NCBI RefSeq assembly: GCF_025558585.1
Contig: NZ_CP094723.1
Location: 1,798,001 to 1,862,000 of the forward strand
Length of the DNA: 64,000 nt
Source of the DNA: Staphylococcus sp. IVB6214
GTDB taxonomy: Bacteria > Bacillota > Bacilli > Staphylococcales > Staphylococcaceae
Reading direction: 5' to 3'
Made by a program: the position numbers and the translations under genes. Positions 57,396-64,000 of the stretch are shown piece by piece. The notes under the pieces are model-generated. The model was not told the DNA's origin. It saw only the letters and a list, made by a program, of their open reading frames with translations, and searched no databases. The first letter of the stretch is position 1; every line of letters begins with the position of its first letter.

Positions 57396-58721
57396 TTAGA
57401 AAATCAATAAACTGATTGGAATCGTAATTAATAATGTCAAAACAACACGGATAAACCAGATTGCAGCAAGTTTCCAAACAGGAATTTTAATCTCAGTAGC
57501 CAAAATACACGGTACTAATGCTGAGAAGAAAATGATCGCCGAAACACTCGTGATTGCGACAACAAATCTAACTTCTAATGCTGCTTGTGCTGCGATTAAT
57601 GATGGCAGAAACATTTCAATAATGGATATTGCTGATGCTTTTGCCAGCAATGCTTGATCAGCGATTGGGAACAAATAAACGACTGGATAAAAAATATAAC
57701 TCAGCCAATCAATCACAGGTGTGTAATCTGCCAATAACAAGCCAATAAACCCAATGGATAGAATAGATGGTAAGATTGCAATCGTCATCTCTAAGCCATC
57801 CTTGATATTCACCCAAATATTTTTTAACAATGGTAACGACTGATGAGATTGCTTTTTCGCTTCTTGCCATGCTGCAACAAGGCGGCTCCCCTCTACTGCT
57901 TCTTCCTGCTCACCTTGTTGATCATCATAATAAGCTTCCGACTCTCTAGAAATCGGTGGTAGATGTGCGGAAATAGCTGTTACTGTGAACGTAATGATTA
58001 AACAGAGCCAGAAATAGAGATTCCAGTGATTCATTAAGTCAAGTGTCCGCGCTACAATCACCATGAACGTCGCAGATACAGTGGAAAAGCCAGTCGCAAT
58101 AATGACTGCTTCTTTTTTATTATACATCCCATCTTTGTATACGCGATTCGTAATCAACAATCCTAATGAATAACTGCCGACAAATGACGCTACCGCATCA
58201 ATCGCTGACTTACCCGGTGTTTTGAATATTGGTCGCATAATCGGTTGCATGAGTACGCCGATAAATTCCAAAAGTCCATAACCGACTAACAATGAGAGTG
58301 CCACTGCACCGATTGGAATAAGTACACTTAATGGCATCATTAATTTATCGAATAGGAACGGACCGTAACTTTCTTTGAATAGAATTGCGGGTCCTATTTT
58401 GAAGACATACATAACCCCGATGATAGCCCCCAATATTTTGAATATGACTAAAATTGCATCTGTCACGGACTTCTGAAAATCTTTTCTTTTCAATGGTAAC
58501 AACGCACCGACTAATATCATCGCTAAAGCTAAGTAAGGCATTGCTTCTCCCATCAATGCTCTAAAACTTAAATGCGCATGATCGACTAGAATCGTTTCAT
58601 TGTCCCCTAATCGCAGTGGTATGAAAAAACAAATAATACCGAGTCCACTGTACACCCAGAACTGCCACATGTCTTTCCCCTTCATGTCATTCCTTCGTGT
58701 TTCTCGTTGGTGTCTATTCAT
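57396..58721 (-). CDS. YjiH-family membrane protein
   Basis: 441 aa from ATG 58721, with AAGGGGTG upstream. About ten hydrophobic segments; nucleoside-recognition-like gate motifs such as [20 protein letters not shown] (about 192-211) fit the YjiH/YjiG group of putative transporters. As first gene of the yjiH-hutU-hutI operon it may carry histidine, urocanate or a product, but this is inference from context. Confidence 0.75.
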   Translation of the reverse strand: MNRHQRETRRNDMKGKDMWQFWVYSGLGIICFFIPLRLGDNETILVDHAHLSFRALMGEAMPYLALAMILVGALLPLKRKDFQKSVTDAILVIFKILGAIIGVMYVFKIGPAILFKESYGPFLFDKLMMPLSVLIPIGAVALSLLVGYGLLEFIGVLMQPIMRPIFKTPGKSAIDAVASFVGSYSLGLLITNRVYKDGMYNKKEAVIIATGFSTVSATFMVIVARTLDLMNHWNLYFWLCLIITFTVTAISAHLPPISRESEAYYDDQQGEQEEAVEGSRLVAAWQEAKKQSHQSLPLLKNIWVNIKDGLEMTIAILPSILSIGFIGLLLADYTPVIDWLSYIFYPVVYLFPIADQALLAKASAISIIEMFLPSLIAAQAALEVRFVVAITSVSAIIFFSALVPCILATEIKIPVWKLAAIWFIRVVLTLLITIPISLLIF

Positions 58722-58889
58722 CACATCACCCCTTTGTATATTCTCTTGTGACTTAAGCACCTAAAATTTTTGTTACTTTCTTACGTTCGGAATTATCTGA
58801 TTTCAATACTTGCTATCTTTCCAAATACCTTTTTATTGTGACATGACACATTTATCGTCCTCATTCACATTGTAGTATGCTATTCTATA

Positions 58890-58917
58890 AATAACTAATA
58901 TTAATAAACTAATTATT
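58890..58917. promoter_or_regulatory. Possible LysR operator between yjiH-hut and the LysR gene
   Basis: Imperfect dyad AATAACTA (58890-58897) / TAATTATT (58910-58917) in the divergent spacer, the usual place for a LysR-type binding site. Seven of eight positions pair. The AT-rich context lowers confidence. Confidence 0.4.
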
Positions 58918-58948
58918 GATAACTTAAAACTATAAACAGGAGGCATAT

Positions 58949-59821
58949 ATGAAAATCGTACAGTTGGAATACTTTATTGAAGTCGTCAACCGCAATAGTT
59001 TTACGAAAGCAGCTCAAGCATTACACATCAGTCAACCTTCACTCACAGCAACTATAAAAAAAATGGAACACGACTTAGGTTATCAGCTCTTAAAACGCAG
59101 TACGAAAGAGATGACTATTACTGAAAAAGGCATACAATTTTACAATCATGCTGTGACATTAGTGCAACAGTATCATCAAACGATGGAACGCATGTATGAC
59201 TTGAAATTGAGTCAAACACCAAAAATTAAAATGTCTACAATTGAATCAACGGCTTATTGGGTTTCCATAGTCATCCAGCAACATCAGCAAAAACATCCGG
59301 ATCAGCATTATCAAATTACCGAGACATTAAATCCGGAAATACTCGCACAGAAACTTATTAACTTTGAACTACATCTAGGGATTTCTAACGATCAAATACG
59401 TCATGAAGATGTCGTATCCGTTCCTTTATATGAAGAAGATTACGTCTTACTCGTTCCTGAAGATCAGTTCTCACAACAAAAATCTATCTCAATTAAAGGG
59501 CTGCCACTCATCGTTCCGAACAAACCCTATCAAGTTCGTAAGCATATCGAGGATTATTTCACACATTTGGAAGAACGACCAAATATCGTCATGGAAGTCG
59601 AACGTTTTGAAGCGGCGACGAACTTTGTTCACCAAGGTATGGGCTATGCGGTAATTCCAAGAATGTACTATCAGTCACGCCACACACAGCGCTTGAGTGC
59701 CATCAAAATTCTCCCAACCATCAAGCGGACTATTTATATTAACTATGCACGCCATCGCCAATACGGTTCACATGTTCAAGATTTAGTGGCAGCTTGTCAG
59801 CATTATTGGGGGACAGTCTAA
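58949..59821 (+). CDS. LysR-family regulator beside the hut genes
   Basis: 290 aa: N-terminal LysR winged helix with NRNSFTKAAQALHISQPSLT (about 14-33), and a periplasmic-binding-like effector domain (about 90-290). Divergent from the yjiH-hutUI operon, so it is the likely hut activator, with urocanate or histidine as possible effector. AGGAGG upstream of ATG. Confidence 0.85.
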   Translation: MKIVQLEYFIEVVNRNSFTKAAQALHISQPSLTATIKKMEHDLGYQLLKRSTKEMTITEKGIQFYNHAVTLVQQYHQTMERMYDLKLSQTPKIKMSTIESTAYWVSIVIQQHQQKHPDQHYQITETLNPEILAQKLINFELHLGISNDQIRHEDVVSVPLYEEDYVLLVPEDQFSQQKSISIKGLPLIVPNKPYQVRKHIEDYFTHLEERPNIVMEVERFEAATNFVHQGMGYAVIPRMYYQSRHTQRLSAIKILPTIKRTIYINYARHRQYGSHVQDLVAACQHYWGTV

Positions 59822-59823
59822 CA

Positions 59824-59878
59824 AAAAAGAAGCATAAATACCCTTCACTTTGAAAAGATATCTATACTTCTTATTTAA
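59824..59878. terminator. Bidirectional terminator between LysR gene and hutG
   Basis: AAGAAGCATA / TATACTTCTT with a long loop between the converging stop codons. Confidence 0.6.
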
Positions 59879-59881
59879 TGC

Positions 59882-60811
59882 TTAATCATGAATCAGATAC
59901 GTCAGCATATGTGCAATCAGCTTTGCCGTTCGATTGTCAATATCGTATGTTGGATTCATCTCTGCGATACTCAAAGACGTCACTTTATCTGACTGTAATA
60001 TACGTTCCGCCAACTCTAAGACCACACCCGGCATTAAGCCTAACACTGCCGGCGCACTTACACCCGGTGCATATGCACTATCAATGACATCCATACATAT
60101 CGTAAACAAAATGACATCGTGTTGATGAATAAAGCTCTCGATTTTATTACGAATACGTGGATCAATACGTCCCTTCAATTCATCTGCAAGAACGTATTCA
60201 GTTTGACTTTCATCGGCATAATCGAACAAGCTCTGCGTATTACCAGCACGTTGAATACCTAAAACAAAGTAATCCAATTGTTCATCTTGTTCCAGCATTT
60301 GACGAAAGCTTGTACCTGATGTGGACGTTTCCGCATAACGATTGTCAAAGTGTGCATCGATATTAATCACACCAATAGATTTCCCCGGATTGGCTGCGCG
60401 CACACCCAGATACTGTGCATATGCAATATCATGCCCACCACCAAGCAAGAATGTGCGTGAGTGTTGTTGTAATAGTTGCGAGACATATTGTCCAAAGGCT
60501 TGCTGCGTTTCATATAATGTATCGGCATCATGCGTCACATTGCCGTAGTCAGTGATTGGCATATCTGACATCGTTGGTAATCCAGAAAATGCTCGTCGGA
60601 TAGCGTCTGGACCTTCTTTGGCACCGATGCGCCCTTGATTCAAGGCTACACCTTCATCAATTGCATAACCGAGCAGTGCAACACCTGGATTATCTTCTAC
60701 TTCAGACGACAGGTCACCAAACGCAACCGTTTGAAAATGGCGAAATGCAGCACGATCTGATTCACTATCTAAACGACCTGTCCATATGTCTTTATTTGGC
60801 TGTTGATACAT
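59882..60811 (-). CDS. hutG: Formimidoylglutamase HutG
   Basis: Final hut enzyme: N-formimidoylglutamate to glutamate and formamide. 309 aa from ATG 60811 with GAGGGGG upstream; the frame extends further without a ribosome binding site. Ureohydrolase (arginase) fold with manganese ligands in GGGHDIAYAQ (about 115-124), INIDAHFDNR (about 142-151) and TICMDVIDSAYAPGVSAPAV (about 235). Separate from hutUI but next to their regulator. Confidence 0.94.
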   Translation of the reverse strand: MYQQPNKDIWTGRLDSESDRAAFRHFQTVAFGDLSSEVEDNPGVALLGYAIDEGVALNQGRIGAKEGPDAIRRAFSGLPTMSDMPITDYGNVTHDADTLYETQQAFGQYVSQLLQQHSRTFLLGGGHDIAYAQYLGVRAANPGKSIGVINIDAHFDNRYAETSTSGTSFRQMLEQDEQLDYFVLGIQRAGNTQSLFDYADESQTEYVLADELKGRIDPRIRNKIESFIHQHDVILFTICMDVIDSAYAPGVSAPAVLGLMPGVVLELAERILQSDKVTSLSIAEMNPTYDIDNRTAKLIAHMLTYLIHD

Positions 60812-61050
60812 AACTTCGTCCCCCTCTTTTCTCTTACTTCTAGTATACGTGTGTTGATACATGATTTTCAAACCTTCATGAATATACATGCAATATCTTT
60901 TGTCATATAAATTGTATCTCAACTGCACTACCGTTTCTTTACAATTAGATGATAAATATTATGAAACAATTTATTTATTGTATCGTTATGGTTATAATGG
61001 GGCATAGATTATTATCGAGACTTGATTGACTGTGTGGTAACATATTATTA

Positions 61051-61215
61051 AACGAGGTTGTGAAAGAAGCGGTTAGGGATTGAGCAGAACCCAAGCAATT
61101 CTCAAAATAGCTTTTTTATTTTGCGGAATTGCGACGTTCTGTCGAAAGCCCTGCTTCTTGAACACTGACATCACGAGGTTGTGAAAGAAGCGGTTAGGGA
61201 TTGAGCAGAATCTGA
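61051..61215 (-). repeat. 121-bp hairpin repeat, inverted locus
   Basis: The box CGAGGTTGTG recurs at 61053 and 61174, again 121 bp apart, in reverse orientation to the 18.6-kb locus. Unit 1 folds as one long hairpin (61063-61159): AAGAAGC/GCTTCTT, AGGG/CCCT, CAGAAC/GTTCTG, GCAATTC/GAATTGC, CAAAATA/TATTTTG. The second unit decays after about 40 bp. The locus fills the gap between hutG and spdC. Confidence 0.85.
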
Positions 61216-61400
61216 GTAGCGATCAAAATCGCTCATCAAATTTTGCCAAAATCGTGTTAGTTCTGTTGAGAATTGGTTTCTCAGGATGCAAATTTATGAT
61301 GACTCAACCCTATATCACAATAACGACACAGTTTACGAAATATCAGACAATCATGACTCATACTTACTATAATAGTGAACCTTTAAACGGAGGATTTAAT

Positions 61401-62372
61401 ATGAATCAATCGCGTATCTCAGGCTTTCAATGGGCAATGTCTATTTTTATTTTCTTTATATTAGCCTATGCAAGCCCGCTGATTTTACAAGACTTCCAAA
61501 AAGCGTCTGGCTTTAAGCCTTTTGTATTTGCGCTTAATAGTCTAGGGCCATTTATCGCCGCAGTTGTATGCTTGATTATTTTTAAGCACAAGCGCGAGCA
61601 GCTATTCGGTCTCAAGTTAACCATCAACTTTAAAGTGATTGAACGCTTATTACTTGCGATGGCAATCCCGCTAGTTATTTTTATCATTGGAATGTATATG
61701 TTCAATACATATGCTGACAGCTTCATCTTATTACAAGCTAAAGATTTATCAGAAACGATTTGGACAATCTTAATCGGTCACTTATTAATGGCATTTTTCA
61801 TTGAATTTGGATTCCGTCTCTATTTGTTTAACTTAGTCGAATCAAAAATGCCTCACTTTTTCGCAAATGTTTTTGTCAGCTTCCTATATTTGATTTGGGA
61901 TGTAAATACTGCATTTGGTATGCCTTACACTATGTATAGTGCCATTTATGTCTTTTCATTCTCAATGATTATCGGCGAACTCATTCGTGGTACAGGTGGA
62001 CGTGCGATTTACATCGTAACAGTTTTCCATGCTGCTATGAACTTTGCGAAAGTCTTCTTTTTCAGTGAAGAACTCGGCGATGTCTTTTCAATGAAAGTAC
62101 TTGCTTACGGTACCGGTGGCGTTGCAATTGTCGTTGTGACACTCGGTGTATTGTTCAGCATTCTCAACTTCTTCCGCCGTCGACGCCAAGCGGCTAAAGC
62201 TGAAACAGTAGCAGAAACACCCGTCGTTCAGACACATTCAGAGATTGCTACTTCAGAATCAGCATCAGAAACATCTATCGATACACATTCAGAAGTTGCC
62301 ACTTCCGAATCGGGAACTGAAGTGACAAGCGAATCAGATATTGATACGTCAAACAAAACAACATTATCATAG
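61401..62372 (+). CDS. spdC: SpdC/LyrA, Abi-domain cell-envelope regulator
   Basis: Membrane protein that in S. aureus modulates WalK-type kinases and partners the glucosaminidase SagB. 323 aa from ATG 61401, with GGAGG upstream. Eight hydrophobic segments to about 255, with SGFQWAM at the N-terminus, LIGHLLMAFFIEFGFRLYLF (about 121-140) and GELIRGTGGRAIYIVTVFHA (about 191-210), matching LyrA as I recall it. The CPBP motif is IEFGFR instead of EExxxR, so protease activity is unlikely. The cytoplasmic tail is much shorter than the S. aureus one and carries two HSE-x-ATSES repeats. Confidence 0.88.
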   Translation: MNQSRISGFQWAMSIFIFFILAYASPLILQDFQKASGFKPFVFALNSLGPFIAAVVCLIIFKHKREQLFGLKLTINFKVIERLLLAMAIPLVIFIIGMYMFNTYADSFILLQAKDLSETIWTILIGHLLMAFFIEFGFRLYLFNLVESKMPHFFANVFVSFLYLIWDVNTAFGMPYTMYSAIYVFSFSMIIGELIRGTGGRAIYIVTVFHAAMNFAKVFFFSEELGDVFSMKVLAYGTGGVAIVVVTLGVLFSILNFFRRRRQAAKAETVAETPVVQTHSEIATSESASETSIDTHSEVATSESGTEVTSESDIDTSNKTTLS

Positions 62373-62374
62373 TC

Positions 62375-62410
62375 AAAGCGGGATGTTCGACAATGCGAAC
62401 ATCCCGCTTT
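62375..62410. terminator. Bidirectional terminator between spdC and rpiA
   Basis: Perfect 15-bp stem AAAGCGGGATGTTCG / CGAACATCCCGCTTT with a 6-nt loop. Confidence 0.85.
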
Positions 62411-62415
62411 ATATA

Positions 62416-63099
62416 TTAATGTTTTAAGACTTTTACACCTTGTTGTGTACCAACAATTGCTTCCGTAGCCATATCTAAGAAGTAGCCCGTTTCTAGAACG
62501 CCCGTCAAATGAATTAAAAATTCATGAAATGCATAAGGATCCGTCTTTTCAGTTAAATGTACATCCAAAATATAATTACCATTATCTGTGACGAGTGGTT
62601 CACCGTCTGTCATACGCAATTCAACTGTTCCTTCAATATGTGCGTCAATGCGTTGTAAGACCAGTCGCCAATTAAAACAATCCACTTCGACAGGTAACTT
62701 AAACGTTTGTCCTAAATAATCGACAAGCTTTGTCTCATCTGCCAATACGACAAACTGTTCAGCCATTTCATCAATTACTTTCTCACGGAATAACGCAGCG
62801 CCACCGCCTTTTATCAAATTCAGTTCTGGGTCAATTTCATCTGCGCCATCAATCGCAAGATCAATATGTGTCGCATCGTTGACGTGTATCACAGGTATAT
62901 TGAGTGATTTCGCCTGTGTTTCCGTTCTTTTTGACGTACAAACCCCCGTCAATTGATACCCTTTATCGTTGACTAACTTCCCAATTTCTGGTACAAGCAA
63001 CTCGATTGTACTGCCCGTCCCAATGCCTAGTACCATACCATCTTCAATACGTGCAACCGCTTCTTCTAATGTCATTCGTTTCAATTGTTTCGTATCCAT
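62416..63099 (-). CDS. rpiA: Ribose-5-phosphate isomerase A
   Basis: Interconverts ribose 5-phosphate and ribulose 5-phosphate in the pentose phosphate pathway. 227 aa with GIGTGSTIELLV (about 25-36), DGADEIDPELNLIKGGGAAL (about 84-103, with catalytic Asp and Glu) and FREKV. GGGAGGG before ATG. It lies 30 nt downstream of the small XRE regulator on the same strand. Confidence 0.96.
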   Translation of the reverse strand: MDTKQLKRMTLEEAVARIEDGMVLGIGTGSTIELLVPEIGKLVNDKGYQLTGVCTSKRTETQAKSLNIPVIHVNDATHIDLAIDGADEIDPELNLIKGGGAALFREKVIDEMAEQFVVLADETKLVDYLGQTFKLPVEVDCFNWRLVLQRIDAHIEGTVELRMTDGEPLVTDNGNYILDVHLTEKTDPYAFHEFLIHLTGVLETGYFLDMATEAIVGTQQGVKVLKH

Positions 63100-63129
63100 A
63101 TGGCCCTCCCATTCCGTTCTACCAAAATT

Positions 63130-63336
63130 TTATTCCACTGTTTCCTCTTCAAAAATAAACACACGTTCTACCGGTTCATTAAACGCACGTGCAATTTTCA
63201 TGGCTGTCACAATAGATGGCACAAATACATTACGTTCTATTAACGAAATGGTTTGACGAGAAACGCCTACTTTTTGTGCAAGTTGTGTTTGATTATAACC
63301 ATCTCTCGCTCGCAACTCTTTAAGTCGATTGCGCAT
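63130..63336 (-). CDS. Small XRE-family regulator
   Basis: 68 aa, essentially a single helix-turn-helix: YNQTQLAQKVGVSRQTISLI (about 14-33) followed by the ERNVFVPSIVTAMKIARAFN helices and an acidic tail. It resembles the short Cro/YgzD-type regulators. Targets unknown; possibly cotranscribed with rpiA. AAAGAGGTG before ATG. Confidence 0.85.
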   Translation of the reverse strand: MRNRLKELRARDGYNQTQLAQKVGVSRQTISLIERNVFVPSIVTAMKIARAFNEPVERVFIFEEETVE

Positions 63337-63386
63337 CTATGTCACCTCTTTCTGTAAAATCCCCTTACAATACTTGTACTGACAAT

Positions 63387-64000
63387 TTAAGACTTCATCT
63401 TTAATTGATAAGATGTTTTTGAGTAAAATGGCGTATGTGCTGGCAAGATTGATGCCGCTTCTCCACCATATATATTGATATCATTTGGTAAACTTTGCGT
63501 TTCAATCGTAATCCCTGAATGTGGTTTATAGATATTCATTTGACTCTCCCAACCAGTTGGGTCGTTGAAAGTATAAAGTACCATTTGTGGCATATCCGTC
63601 TCCACATAAAGCGCACAATCATGGTTAGACACGATTAACTTCCCTTCATGTACTTCAAAAGGATGATCTAATCCGCCTACCTTCACAACTTGTTCTGCAA
63701 TTGCTGGTTTGGTTGACGTAAAAATCGTATCCAGTTTGAGCGATTGCGTATTGAAGTAACGTCCCAAATCAATGACATCCTGTTCCGGCATACCAACTGC
63801 ATTCAAAGGGAACATATAGAGCTTATCACTCGTTATTTCATGGTTATCAATGACCTTGTTATCTCGATTTAGATTGAAGTAAACGTGATTCGTTGGATTA
63901 AATAACGTATCTTCTGTTGACTCCGCAAAATATTCAATCGTCCACGTATCTGTTGTGTCATATGTATACACAATCTTTACTTCAATATCACCCGGGAAAT
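63387..64000 (-). CDS. Aldose 1-epimerase (galactose mutarotase), partial
   Basis: C-terminal about 204 aa of a mutarotase whose N-terminus lies beyond the right edge; the frame continues upstream (FPGDIEVKI) through position 64000. Seen: the conserved NPTNHVYFNLN with catalytic His, and the C-terminal SGITIETQSLPND with catalytic Glu. It interconverts alpha and beta hexose anomers. Confidence 0.9.
   Translation of the reverse strand, partial: FPGDIEVKIVYTYDTTDTWTIEYFAESTEDTLFNPTNHVYFNLNRDNKVIDNHEITSDKLYMFPLNAVGMPEQDVIDLGRYFNTQSLKLDTIFTSTKPAIAEQVVKVGGLDHPFEVHEGKLIVSNHDCALYVETDMPQMVLYTFNDPTGWESQMNIYKPHSGITIETQSLPNDINIYGGEAASILPAHTPFYSKTSYQLKMKS

Noticed and set aside
58856..58869. TGTGACATGACACA as an ArcR/Crp-type site before the yjiH-hut operon
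   Set aside because: Two mismatches in the dyad and spacing two bases shorter than the TGTGA-N6-TCACA pattern.

Overview
The window reads as a contiguous chromosomal segment of a Staphylococcus species. The evidence is FemX, SarR, FhuD2, SagA, LcpC and SpdC orthologues, a gene order that largely follows the S. aureus stretch from the RND pump/femX to rpiA, low GC, and strong AGGAGG-type ribosome binding sites. It is probably not S. aureus itself. The urease operon I recall between the acyl-CoA dehydrogenase and sarR in S. aureus is absent. A sialic acid locus with a GntR-type regulator sits between bioY and fhuD2, and several intergenic repeats are unfamiliar to me. An animal-associated species is a guess; the sequence alone does not settle it.

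Layout. 0-5.5 kb: RND pump, femX and a VOC protein, all on the minus strand. 5.6-15.4 kb: a nearly complete molybdenum cofactor block (moeA-mobB-moaE-moaD-mobA-moaA in one overlapping operon, divergent moaC, then moaB and moeB), the molybdate transporter modABC and fdhD. 15.4-16.9 kb: an acetyltransferase and the biotin transporter gene bioY behind a BirA-type operator. 16.9-21.5 kb: sialic acid catabolism (ROK kinase, GntR regulator, nanA, nanT) with two cre sites and a FadR-type operator. 21.8-25.3 kb: fhuD2 behind a Fur box, a DUF454 protein, an acyl-CoA dehydrogenase and sarR. 25.5-34.5 kb: oxidoreductases, a KtrB/TrkH potassium transporter flanked by an intact PH-like gene and its degraded copy, and the glucosaminidase sagA. 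34.6-38.1 kb: formate dehydrogenase fdhA coupled to a DUF1641 gene. 38.2-51.9 kb: lcpC, an inositol-phosphatase-family gene, an HTH regulator, a candidate RsaI/RsaOG small RNA, transporters, a formate/nitrite channel behind a Rex/ArcR-type operator, and small membrane proteins, two of them broken. 52-60.9 kb: an M20 amidohydrolase coupled to a SulP transporter, then histidine utilisation (hutI, hutU, a YjiH-family gene, a LysR regulator, hutG). 61-64 kb: spdC/lyrA, rpiA, an XRE regulator and a partial aldose 1-epimerase.

How the parts fit: Moco synthesis, molybdate uptake, FdhD, FdhA and the formate/nitrite channel form a formate-oxidation module, and the Moco would also serve a nitrate reductase outside the window. 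SagA, SpdC, LcpC and FemX are cell-envelope functions. The nan and hut loci are carbon and nitrogen scavenging modules.

The most unusual material is non-coding. (1) A hairpin repeat with an exact 121-bp period occurs in tandem at 18.6 kb and inverted at 61.1 kb, with a remnant at 10.3 kb; its stems covary between copies. (2) A 230-250 bp element with three hairpins occurs in two near-identical copies at 12.1 and 21.6 kb. (3) A duplication flanks the potassium transporter gene. I found no CRISPR array, tRNA, rRNA, transposase or prophage.
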